Below are positions 16,863 to 24,064 of a stretch of 64,000 nucleotides of DNA, piece after piece. The translations under genes were made by a program, and so were the position numbers. The DNA is from Candidatus Eisenbacteria bacterium. GTDB lineage: Bacteria; Eisenbacteria; RBG-16-71-46. The DNA is taken from the NCBI GenBank assembly GCA_035712145.1, contig DASTBI010000221.1, positions 1 to 64,000 of the forward strand, written 5' to 3'. A model generated the notes under the pieces. That model saw only the letters and a program-made list of their open reading frames with translations. It did not search any database and was not told where the DNA came from. The number at the start of each line of letters is the position of its first letter. Within the stretch, counting starts at the first letter, position 1.

Positions 16863-18590
16863 GTGCCCAAAGTCCACCAAGCAGGAGCCTCTTCGCCATC
16901 GGCTCCCGCGACGACCGCTCCGTTGCTCGCGTGGCACGTCCTCATGTTGATGGCGATCCTTGCGGTGGCCGTCGTCATGCGGTTGCAGGTTGCGGCCTCC
17001 ATTCCCATCTTGTTCGGTCCTGGCGACCCCGGCATCTACCTTCAAATGGGTCGCGCGGTTCTCGCTCACGGCTTCCCTCGAGTCGACTTCATCCATCACT
17101 TCCTTACAGCGCCCGAGGCCATTTCCCACGTCGAGGACTACTACGAGCCGGCCTTCGGTTATCTGGTCGCGGGCGCGATGGCGATCGGCGGGGGAAAGAC
17201 CGCTGCGGCGCCCTTGCTCTCCGTGGCGGCTTCCACGGGAGCCATCGTGGGGACATGGGCACTGACTCGCCGGCAATCAGCGATCGGAGCGCTGATCGCC
17301 GCCAGTGTGGCGGCATTCGAGCCGTGGTCGGTCCTCTATGGCGGATTGCTGATGAAGGAAGCCACGGTATCGGTCGTCCTTCTCGCTTTCATCGCGATCG
17401 CACAGCGGCTCATGACCTCGGGCCGATCCGCGCGAGCCATCGGAGTGTGGCTGGCCGTCGCCACGCTGGGAGCTGGACTCGTTCAGTACGAGCTCATTCC
17501 TATTCTCGGCTTGGCCACGCTGGCGACGCTGATCATCCGGCGCTCGAAGTCCGTCCTCATGTACACGGCGACCCTGGCGGTTCTCGTCGCCGCATTCGGC
17601 GCGATGACCTGGCTCACCATCGGAGTGCCATTCACCGCCAAGACGGCGTTCTTCCTGGGACGCCCCCCGGGGGATCCCGACCACACTCGAGTCTTGAGCT
17701 CGGCGACTTCCTTGCCGGAAGTCCTCCGTCGCCTGGTGCCAGTCGATTATCTCGCGATCAGCGCGCTCACCCTTTGGTATCCACTGCTGGCGGCGTTGGC
17801 GATCATCGGTCTGCGTCGTCTCGCTGGTGTCGAGCGCACTTTGATCGCCACCGTGGCGGTCGCGCTCTTCTATCTGCACGGCATCGCACACGATCTCTGG
17901 GCGCGAGACTTCATTCCTCTCACGGTGCTGCTCTCCCGGCCGGTCGGGCTGGCGCTTTCCGACCCGCGACGCCTGGGCCGGCCCGCGGTCCTCGCGATCA
18001 TGGCAACCTTCGCATCGCTTCTCTTTCTGGCCCCACCGGTTCTTGGCTGGCTGGCGATGCATACCCACTTCGCTCTCCCGGGGCAGACTCTGTGGCCACG
18101 GTTGGCATGGGCTTCTCTCGCTTCGGCCGTCGTGGGCTTCCTGGTCTGGGTCATGGCTCGTCGTGGTCCACGGAGCTGGTCACGATTCGTCATGCCACCG
18201 GCCTTGGCGGCACTGCTGCTCTGGGGATTCTGGGTCCAGCTGCCCTACACGAGACTCGATACCAATCCACAATTCCCGGATTACGAAATCGAGCGCGCGA
18301 GCAGGGAGAGAGTCTGCCTATGGATGAAGGCGACCGTGCCTGCCGGGCCTGTCATCGCCCGCATTCCCGCGGAGACCGCCCTTTACTCGGGCTCCCCCGC
18401 CATCGTCATGCCGGAGAGCCTGAGGATTGGAACCCTCGAGCGCTTGGCGGCGCGCTACGGCGCCCGCTACCTGCTGGTGGATCCATGGTCCGTTTCATTG
18501 GACCCTTGGATCTCCGGGTTGGACTTCGTCGGTGAGCGGGAGCGGTGGCGGCTCTATCGTTTTCCGAATTCGCCGCTCAATTCCCGGTAG
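16863..18590 (+). CDS. Polytopic membrane protein, glycosyltransferase-like
   Basis: A 575-residue protein with about 11-12 hydrophobic segments beginning near residue 24 (LAWHVLMLMAILAVAVVMR). A luminal motif GPGDPGIYLQMGRAV follows the first helix, as in GT-C (GT39/PMT-like) mannosyltransferases where an acidic residue in that loop is catalytic. A soluble C-terminal part (MPESLRIGTLERLAARYGAR) also occurs in such proteins. The exact donor and acceptor cannot be told, and a non-enzymatic relative is possible. The start is GTG without a clear ribosome-binding site. It is 33 bp upstream of ada on the same strand. Confidence 0.7.
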   Translation: MPKVHQAGASSPSAPATTAPLLAWHVLMLMAILAVAVVMRLQVAASIPILFGPGDPGIYLQMGRAVLAHGFPRVDFIHHFLTAPEAISHVEDYYEPAFGYLVAGAMAIGGGKTAAAPLLSVAASTGAIVGTWALTRRQSAIGALIAASVAAFEPWSVLYGGLLMKEATVSVVLLAFIAIAQRLMTSGRSARAIGVWLAVATLGAGLVQYELIPILGLATLATLIIRRSKSVLMYTATLAVLVAAFGAMTWLTIGVPFTAKTAFFLGRPPGDPDHTRVLSSATSLPEVLRRLVPVDYLAISALTLWYPLLAALAIIGLRRLAGVERTLIATVAVALFYLHGIAHDLWARDFIPLTVLLSRPVGLALSDPRRLGRPAVLAIMATFASLLFLAPPVLGWLAMHTHFALPGQTLWPRLAWASLASAVVGFLVWVMARRGPRSWSRFVMPPALAALLLWGFWVQLPYTRLDTNPQFPDYEIERASRERVCLWMKATVPAGPVIARIPAETALYSGSPAIVMPESLRIGTLERLAARYGARYLLVDPWSVSLDPWISGLDFVGERERWRLYRFPNSPLNSR

Positions 18591-18623
18591 TGCCGGCGGA
18601 CCCATTCGTGGAAGATCCCGTCC

Positions 18624-19724
18624 ATGAACGCGCGAGCGATGCCTTCGCGGCCCGACATGATCGCGGCCTACATGAGCGGCGATACGTCCTACGACGGGGT
18701 CTTCTTCACCGCGGTGCGCACCACCGGCATCTTCTGCCGGCCCACCTGTCCGGCGAAGAAGCCTCGTCCCGAGAACGTGGAGTTCTTCCCTTCGACGCGC
18801 GAGGCATTGCTCGCCGGTTATCGCCCGTGCCGGCGTTGCCGGCCGATGGAGCTCTCGGGCACGCCGCCACCGTGGCTCGGCACTCTGCTCGGCGAGATCG
18901 AGAGCGATCCTTCGCGGCGCTGGCGTGACCGTGATCTGCGTGCGCTTCGGCTCGAGCCGACGCGCGTGCGGCGGTGGTTCCTCGCGAATCACGGCATGAC
19001 GTTCCAGGCGTACAGCCGCGCGCGGCGTCTGGCGAGCGCGCTGGGACAGATCCGGGGCGGCGCCGGCGTGACCGAGGCGGCCTTCGCGAGCGGCTACGAT
19101 TCGCTGAGCGGGTTCAACGAGGCCTTCCGCAACCTGCTCGGAAAGAGTCCGACCCGCACCAAGGACGCGCCCGTCCTGTCGATCGCGCGCGTGCCCAGCG
19201 ACCTCGGGCCGATGGTGGCGGCCGCGGACGAGCGCTCGCTCGTGCTCTTCGAGTTCGCGGACCGCCGCATGCTGGAGACTCAGCTCGATGTCCTGCGCCG
19301 CCGTCTGGGGGCTTTGTTCGCTCCGGGGAGCAACCCCGTGATCGAGCAGGCGACGAAGGAGATGGGCGAGTACCTCGCGGGCACCCGGCGGCAGTTCGGG
19401 GTTCCACGGGCAACGCCCGGCACCGACTTCCAGCGTGCGGTGTGGAAGCGGCTCGAAGCCATTCCCTACGGCTCGACCGTGAGCTACGCGGCGGTCGCGC
19501 GCGACCTCGGCCGTCCCGCGGCGGTGCGCGCCGTCGCCAAGGCCGTCGGCGACAATCGCATCGCGGTCATGGTGCCCTGTCATCGCGTGGTGGGATCGAA
19601 CGGCGCGCTCACCGGCTACGGCGGCGGGCTGTGGCGGAAGAAGCGGCTGCTGGAGATCGAAGGCGTGATGGCCGCAGAGCCGGCCCCTGCCTTTGTCGCG
19701 TCCTACTCTCCCCGGGGAGAGTAA
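18624..19724 (+). CDS. ada: Ada: methylation-responsive activator and O6-alkylguanine methyltransferase
   Basis: A 366-residue protein with all three Ada parts. Residues about 10-80 are the zinc methylphosphotriester domain with Cys38, Cys42, Cys69 and Cys72 (FCRPTC, CRRCRP). Residues about 85-180 are an AraC-type helix-turn-helix (ALGQIRGG...GYDSLSGFNEAFRNLLGKSP). The last half is O6-methylguanine-DNA methyltransferase with GTDFQRAVWKRLEAIPYG and the acceptor Cys319 in PCHRV. It removes methyl groups from DNA and, once self-methylated on the N-terminal Cys, activates repair genes; autoregulation is expected from the family. The ORF ends in a 20-bp perfect palindrome covering the stop codon. 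Confidence 0.94.
   Translation: MNARAMPSRPDMIAAYMSGDTSYDGVFFTAVRTTGIFCRPTCPAKKPRPENVEFFPSTREALLAGYRPCRRCRPMELSGTPPPWLGTLLGEIESDPSRRWRDRDLRALRLEPTRVRRWFLANHGMTFQAYSRARRLASALGQIRGGAGVTEAAFASGYDSLSGFNEAFRNLLGKSPTRTKDAPVLSIARVPSDLGPMVAAADERSLVLFEFADRRMLETQLDVLRRRLGALFAPGSNPVIEQATKEMGEYLAGTRRQFGVPRATPGTDFQRAVWKRLEAIPYGSTVSYAAVARDLGRPAAVRAVAKAVGDNRIAVMVPCHRVVGSNGALTGYGGGLWRKKRLLEIEGVMAAEPAPAFVASYSPRGE
19704..19723. terminator. 20-bp perfect palindrome over the ada stop codon
   Basis: TACTCTCCCC is followed directly by its reverse complement GGGGAGAGTA. The palindrome covers the last codons and most of the ada stop and lies between convergent genes. A hairpin could slow transcription from both sides, but there is no T-run, so a terminator role is tentative. 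Confidence 0.4.
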
Positions 19725-19744
19725 GGAGCTACCCGCGCGACGAG

Positions 19745-20242
19745 TCAGCTGCCGCGGCGACTCTCGTCGGCCTGCCGCAAGCCCTCGAGGATCAGGCGGT
19801 CGAGGTCGAGCTCGAGATGGATGTCCTCGCCGAGCGCCTGCTCCCCCGACTGGAACGCGAACGTCCCTTCGCGCCACAGCAGGAGCCCGTAGAGCACGCG
19901 GCGCAGTGTCTCGCGCACGGCGCTGTGGACTTGATCCGGGGTCGCCACGCCGGCGGACATAAGAAGCCCTCCCAGACGCTGGCCGGGCCTCGATGGTGAG
20001 CTCTGCAGAACCCCTTCGAGGGTCTCGAGCGAGACCGCTCCACGATGGACCAGAACCTGTCCGACTTTGACGGTGGGTCCGGTGGTCCGCGCGAACACCG
20101 GCTGGCCGCGCTCGACGAAGATCTCGGCGCGCTCTCCTTGACGCTCGAGATCGAGCCGGCCGGTGGCCTGCGCGAGCGACAGGAGCTGAAGGATCTCGGC
20201 GGGAAAGAAGTGGCTGAGCTCTCCGCGCAGGCTCTCGCTCAT
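19745..20242 (-). CDS. DUF4388 (PATAN-like) protein
   Basis: A 165-residue cytoplasmic protein. The N-terminal half matches DUF4388: LRGELSHFFPAEILQLLSLAQATGRLDL, then IFVERGQPVFARTT, a fold also known as PATAN and found beside response regulators and Ras-like GTPases. The second half is a helical region (GGLLMSAGVATPDQVHSAV, RRVLYGLLLWREGTFAF) that repeats the pattern seen in DUF4388 proteins of delta-proteobacteria and FCB bacteria. No signal peptide. The ATG overlaps the stop of the phosphatidyltransferase gene (ATGA). A signalling or scaffold role is inferred from the family. Confidence 0.82.
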   Translation of the reverse strand: MSESLRGELSHFFPAEILQLLSLAQATGRLDLERQGERAEIFVERGQPVFARTTGPTVKVGQVLVHRGAVSLETLEGVLQSSPSRPGQRLGGLLMSAGVATPDQVHSAVRETLRRVLYGLLLWREGTFAFQSGEQALGEDIHLELDLDRLILEGLRQADESRRGS

Positions 20243-21153
20243 GGAGCGCCCCAGCGCACGTCGCCCACGACGCGGCCGCGAGCCCGCGCCTCGCCTCGCA
20301 GGAGCTTGAGGTTGTACCAGCCCATGACCACCACCTGGATGACGGTCGCGAGCATCAGCATGCCGAGAGCCGCCTCGGTGAGCGGCACGATCCGCATGGC
20401 GAATCGCCCCTGGGTGGCGTGGAGGTACAGGTGCAGCGCCAGCAGTGACGCCATCACCACGCCGGTGGCGCGTCCGAACGGGGTCGGCTGGATGCGGAGC
20501 GGACCGACGAACAGATAGAGGCTCGCGCCACCGATCAACAGGATGCCATAGCGCAGCGCCGCCATCGCGAACACCCAGACCGGCAGCAGGCCGGCCGCCA
20601 TGAGGGCGAAGAACATCGCCAGGTTGAACACGATGTCGACGACCGGATCGAGCGCGCGGCCGAGCTTGGTCTCCTGCTTCCACCGCCGCGCGAGCCATCC
20701 GTCGGCCACGTCGGAGAGCGCGGCGATCAGGAACACGGCCAGCGCGAGTGCGATATGGCGCTCGACCAGGAACAGGGCGATGCCGGGAACCAGCACGACG
20801 CGCAGCAGCGTGAGCGCCGTGGGCAGGTTGAGCGCGGAGAGCGCGAAGCCCTCCCGGTCGCGCAGATGCTCGATGTTGAGCGAGACGAAGGCAAATGCCG
20901 GCAGGATCCACAGCGAGGTCTGCAGGAAGAAGTCGTAAGCGAGATGGCGGTCGTAGCGAAGCGCGATCTGGACTGCCGCCAGGAAGGCCGCCGCGAAGAA
21001 GGCCAGACCCATGCTCCACACGGAGCGCACGGCGCCGGGGTTGGCCACCATGGCGTCGCGCGCGCGAGCGGCGACGCGCTGCAGATACACCCCGAAGGCG
21101 CGAGGAGAAAAGCGCTCGCGCCGCAGGTCCTGAAGGTACTCCTCGATGAACAT
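20239..21153 (-). CDS. CDP-alcohol phosphatidyltransferase
   Basis: A 304-residue membrane enzyme. The CDP-alcohol phosphotransferase signature DG-x2-AR-x8-G-x3-D-x3-D is intact in the segment DVADGWLARR...LGRALDPVVD (about 145-170). Six or more hydrophobic helices surround it, and about 40 residues of amphipathic N-terminus precede the first helix (SMGLAFFAAAFLAAVQIAL). The reaction joins a CDP-diacylglycerol-type donor to an alcohol acceptor, here perhaps glycerol-3-phosphate (PgsA-like), but the acceptor cannot be read from the motif. The gene is translationally coupled to the DUF4388 gene. A second member of the family lies at 58348. Confidence 0.88.
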   Translation of the reverse strand: MFIEEYLQDLRRERFSPRAFGVYLQRVAARARDAMVANPGAVRSVWSMGLAFFAAAFLAAVQIALRYDRHLAYDFFLQTSLWILPAFAFVSLNIEHLRDREGFALSALNLPTALTLLRVVLVPGIALFLVERHIALALAVFLIAALSDVADGWLARRWKQETKLGRALDPVVDIVFNLAMFFALMAAGLLPVWVFAMAALRYGILLIGGASLYLFVGPLRIQPTPFGRATGVVMASLLALHLYLHATQGRFAMRIVPLTEAALGMLMLATVIQVVVMGWYNLKLLRGEARARGRVVGDVRWGAP

Positions 21154-21180
21154 TGCGGCTCCCAGGTTCGAGGCCGCGGG

Positions 21181-21209
21181 AGTTTAAGGGGCCGGGACCT
21201 CGCGCACAA
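21181..21209 (-). promoter_or_regulatory. Possible promoter for the phosphatidyltransferase gene
   Basis: On the minus strand TTGTGC (21209-21204), a 17-bp spacer and TAAACT (21186-21181) lie 28 bp upstream of the ATG at 21153. The spacing is ideal but the -35 match is weak. Confidence 0.35.
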
Positions 21210-21341
21210 CGAGGGCTCCCGGAGCACGGAACATCGTGCATCGCTTGTAACTTCTGCGCCGATCAGGCCAAAAACGGCATTGCGCGCCGCTCGAGCGAGC
21301 CGAGCCCCGCATCACTTTCACCCCATGCGCATTCGCAGCGC

Positions 21342-21357
21342 TGGCACTTCCCTCGCT
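21342..21357 (+). promoter_or_regulatory. Possible sigma-54 promoter
   Basis: TGGCAC, five bases, then TCGCT keeps the invariant GG and GC exactly 10 bp apart, close to the consensus TGGCAC-N5-TTGCW. It lies 95 bp upstream of the gene at 21453. The remainder of the 21154-21452 divergent gap shows no other clear signal. Confidence 0.35.
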
Positions 21358-21452
21358 TCACTCGTGGGTGCGTGGACAGGCCACCGGCCGTGACGAGGGA
21401 AAAGTTCCAGGCCGAGTGAAGCCGATGTGAACGAGTTTCAAGGAGGGATTCC

Positions 21453-22199
21453 ATGAAGAAGCGCACTCTGCTGCTCCTCGTAGGACTGCTCGCGCTGTTC
21501 GCGGTCCCTGCGTCGAGCCAGATCAGGACGTACGAGGGCTTTCGGCTCGATTTCCGGAACGCCCCGCCGGCTCCGCGGATCTATTTCCGCACGGCCCCGC
21601 AGATTCGATACGAGTCTCGCAGCCGAGTCTACGTCGTCCAGAACGTCGATCGATGGGGCGTGGACATGTTCCGCACCGGCAACTTCTGGTACATGACGCG
21701 TGACGGTTACTGGTACCGCGCGACCGGCTATCGGGGTCCGTGGCGGGCCGTCCATCCGCGCTCGGTGCCTGCGCGCATCTACACGGTGCCGATGGCGTAC
21801 TGGAACTACCATCCGAACAGCGATCGCTACGCCTATGACGAGGGCTTGGACGATCGCCCGACCTACTACGGTTACTTCATCGACGTCGACAACGCGCCTG
21901 CGGCTCCGCGGGTCTATTTCCGCGGCCAGCCGGACGTGCTCTACGTGCCGGAGACGGGCGCGTACGTCATGGCCAACACGGATTTCGACTTCGACATGTT
22001 CCGCTACGGGGACTACTGGTACGTCGCGGACAACGGCTACTGGTACCGAGGCACCAGCTATCGCGGCCCCTTCGTGGTGATCGACGCACGGTCGGTGCCC
22101 GAGGCGATCTACGACATTCCGGATCGGCACTGGAAGCATCGTCCGATGCGGGACGACGACCGTCGATGGGGTTACGAGAGAGGACGCCGGTCGGGCTAG
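21453..22199 (+). CDS. Secreted protein with two tandem aromatic domains
   Basis: A 248-residue exported protein with a perfect AAGGAGG ribosome-binding site 8 nt before the ATG and a signal peptide (LLLLVGLLALFAVPASSQ). The mature part is two copies of a unit of about 110 residues: NAPPAPRIYFRTAPQIRY and NAPAAPRVYFRGQPDVLY start each, and GYWYRATGYRGPW and GYWYRGTSYRGPF occur near the middle, each followed by RSVPARIY or RSVPEAIY. The protein is extremely rich in Tyr, Trp and Arg. I do not recognise a named family; the YW-rich repeats recall proteins annotated with YXWGXW-type motifs. A surface or periplasmic binding role is inferred. Confidence 0.78.
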   Translation: MKKRTLLLLVGLLALFAVPASSQIRTYEGFRLDFRNAPPAPRIYFRTAPQIRYESRSRVYVVQNVDRWGVDMFRTGNFWYMTRDGYWYRATGYRGPWRAVHPRSVPARIYTVPMAYWNYHPNSDRYAYDEGLDDRPTYYGYFIDVDNAPAAPRVYFRGQPDVLYVPETGAYVMANTDFDFDMFRYGDYWYVADNGYWYRGTSYRGPFVVIDARSVPEAIYDIPDRHWKHRPMRDDDRRWGYERGRRSG

Positions 22200-22242
22200 G
22201 CCGGGCGGCGGTGTTTCGCTGCGCCTCGGCCATGGGACGGAA

Positions 22243-22265
22243 CCGCTCCAGCCAGCTTGGAGCGG
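22243..22265. promoter_or_regulatory. Perfect hairpin upstream of the CBS-pair gene
   Basis: CCGCTCCA (22243-22250) and TGGAGCGG (22258-22265) form an 8-bp perfect stem with a 7-nt loop, 54 bp before the start of the CBS gene and 44 bp after the previous stop. It could be an operator or a weak terminator; there is no T-run. Confidence 0.4.
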
Positions 22266-22318
22266 AGTCAATCCAGCGCCCATGGATCCGAGGCGCGGCT
22301 TTCACGGGGAGCTACGCC

Positions 22319-22753
22319 ATGCGACTCGATGAATGCATGACCAAGGGCGTGGAATGCATCCGCCCGGACGCGACGCTTCAGGAGGCCGCGCGCAAGATGC
22401 GCGACTTGGACGTGGGCACGCTGCCGGTCTGCGACGACGACGCGCGGCCGATGGGGGTGGTCACCGACCGGGACATCACGGTTCGGGCCGTGGCGGATGG
22501 CGAGAATCCGACCGCAGCCAGGGTGCGGGGCACGATGACCCAGGACGTCGTCTACTGTTACGAGGATCAGGCGGTCGACGACGCCGCGCGCCTCATGGAA
22601 GATCGACAGATCCGCCGCGTGCTGGTCCTCGACCGTGACCAGAAGCTGGCCGGCATTCTCTCTCTGGGGGACCTTGCGGTGTCCGGCAGCAAGGAGCGCG
22701 AGCTGGCCGCCGAGGCGTTGGAAGCCATCTCGACGTCGACGCCGCGCGAGTAA
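22319..22753 (+). CDS. CBS-domain pair protein
   Basis: A 144-residue cytoplasmic protein of two CBS domains (about 1-62 and 65-130) with no other domain. Typical elements are present twice: MTKGVECIRPDATLQEAARK with GTLPVCDDDARPMGVVTDRD, then MTQDVVYCYEDQAVDDAARL with IRRVLVLDRDQKLAGILSLG. Such pairs bind adenine nucleotides and sense energy state; the partner here is not evident. A GGGGAG site 8 nt upstream fixes the ATG at 22319. A frame extending to 22166 is rejected because it overlaps the previous gene and adds unrelated sequence. Confidence 0.88.
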   Translation: MRLDECMTKGVECIRPDATLQEAARKMRDLDVGTLPVCDDDARPMGVVTDRDITVRAVADGENPTAARVRGTMTQDVVYCYEDQAVDDAARLMEDRQIRRVLVLDRDQKLAGILSLGDLAVSGSKERELAAEALEAISTSTPRE

Positions 22754-22762
22754 GACCCGGCG

Positions 22763-23407
22763 TCAGACCGAGGTCCTGGCCTCGACGACGACCAGGAGCT
22801 GCCAGAGCCGGGGCAGGCCCAGACGCCGGGTGAGATGACCGGGGAAGACGCGCCAGTGGTGGAGGCGGTAGCGGCCGAAGTCCCACGGCCACCATCCGGA
22901 GCGATGGGTCTCGAACGGCATGCCCGGAATCTCCTGGGGACGGAAGCCCAGCGGCGTCGCCACGACCACGCGCCGAGCCCGCCGCGTGAGCTCGTCCAGC
23001 ACCCGATATCCTTCGGCCTTCTCGAAGTGCTCGATCACGTCGATGAAGAGCGCCAGGTCGTAGCGCGGCGCGTCGGCCGGCAGCAGGCTGGCGAGCTGGC
23101 GAAGGTCGCCGAGATAGACGTGATCGTATTGCGCGAAGCGAGGAGGATTGGCGTCGACGGCGTCGACGCGTGAGGGGGAGGCGTACTCGCGGGCCAGGCA
23201 GCCGAACTTCCCGTATCCCGCGCCCACGTCCAGCAACGTGGCGGGCTGCTCCTCGGCAATGACCTGGAGCACGTGGGGAATCTGCCAATGCTGCGAGGTC
23301 GGCACGCGGCCTCCTGAACGAATGGCCGCGCATCTTCGCACCGACGAAGGGCCTCCCGCAAAGCGCCCACGACCGCCAGCCGTTGTCTCGACGCGGGTCT
23401 TCGCCAT
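22763..23407 (-). CDS. Class I SAM-dependent methyltransferase
   Basis: A 214-residue methyltransferase. After an unstructured basic N-terminus, motif I is TLLDVGAGYGKFGCLARE, the acidic ribose-binding position is in VDAVDANPPRFAQYD, and LALFIDVIEHFEKAEGYRVL is the DxIEH motif typical of small-molecule methylases acting near cell-envelope or sugar pathways. RVVVATPLGFRPQE and HWRVFPGHL complete the fold. GGAGGCGAG lies 7 nt upstream of the ATG at 23407, which decides the start; a longer frame to 24061 is a shadow of the TPR gene on the other strand. It is divergent from the TPR-glycosidase cassette. Confidence 0.82.
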   Translation of the reverse strand: MAKTRVETTAGGRGRFAGGPSSVRRCAAIRSGGRVPTSQHWQIPHVLQVIAEEQPATLLDVGAGYGKFGCLAREYASPSRVDAVDANPPRFAQYDHVYLGDLRQLASLLPADAPRYDLALFIDVIEHFEKAEGYRVLDELTRRARRVVVATPLGFRPQEIPGMPFETHRSGWWPWDFGRYRLHHWRVFPGHLTRRLGLPRLWQLLVVVEARTSV

Positions 23408-23440
23408 AGACTCGCCTCCCATGCGACTTCCGAGTGTGGC

Positions 23441-24064
23441 TTGAGTCGGCGCAAGCCGAAGGCACGTCCGCCATCGCGAACCGCCTCGCGCCGCGACCGC
23501 AAAGCGTCCGGCGCGCCGATCGCCATCCTCGGCACGCTGGCGCTCGCGATCGGCGCATGGCTCGCATGGCGCGCCTTCGAGGCGCGGCGGGTCCCGGCCG
23601 ATCCCATCGAGCGGATGAGCATCGACGACGCGTTCGCGGCCGGCCTCCGTCACGGAGGCGCGGGCCACCACCTGGCGGCTCTGCCTTACTTCCGCCGCGC
23701 CGTGACCCTGGCGCCCGATTCGTGGACCGCGCGAGAGAACTACGCCAGCACGCTCTACAACGGTGCTCAAGAAGCGCGCGTCCATCTCGGGAAGAACGAG
23801 CCCGCGACCCGCTCGAGCATCGAGCGGATCAGCATGATCCGTGAGTCGCTGGGCCAGACGGAGGAAGCTCTGAAGTGGGCCAGCCAGCCGGCCGACCAGG
23901 CCCTGGTGTTCTTCCAGCGCGCCCAGGCCTTCCACACCTTCGGGTTCGCCATCGACGCGCTGATGGAATTTCGCCAGGCGGCCCGTCAGGCTCCCGACAA
24001 CGGCGTGATCGCGCGCGCGACGAGCGCCGCCGAGGAAAACCTCCGCAACGGGGGCACGCATTGA
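23441..24064 (+). CDS. Membrane-anchored TPR protein (cassette gene 1)
   Basis: A 207-residue protein. A basic N-terminus (RRKPKARPPSRTASRRDRK) and one hydrophobic segment (IAILGTLALAIGAWLAW) anchor it in the inner membrane with the C-terminus outside. The rest is TPR-like: LPYFRRAVTLAPDSWTAREN and ALMEFRQAARQAPDNGVIAR are the clearest repeats. The start is TTG at 23441, and its stop overlaps the TTG of the next gene (TTGA). It is a paralogue of the gene at 26139: HLGKNEPATRSSIERI here matches HLGRQEFAVRSSIERV there at the same position. Likely a scaffold for the lipoprotein encoded between them; inferred. Confidence 0.8.
   Translation: MSRRKPKARPPSRTASRRDRKASGAPIAILGTLALAIGAWLAWRAFEARRVPADPIERMSIDDAFAAGLRHGGAGHHLAALPYFRRAVTLAPDSWTARENYASTLYNGAQEARVHLGKNEPATRSSIERISMIRESLGQTEEALKWASQPADQALVFFQRAQAFHTFGFAIDALMEFRQAARQAPDNGVIARATSAAEENLRNGGTH

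Noticed and set aside
12851-18535. Uninterrupted plus-strand reading frame of about 1890 codons
   Set aside because: It runs antisense to the lamin-tail and VWA genes, has no ribosome-binding site and an Arg/Ala/Gly/Pro-biased composition typical of GC-rich shadow frames.
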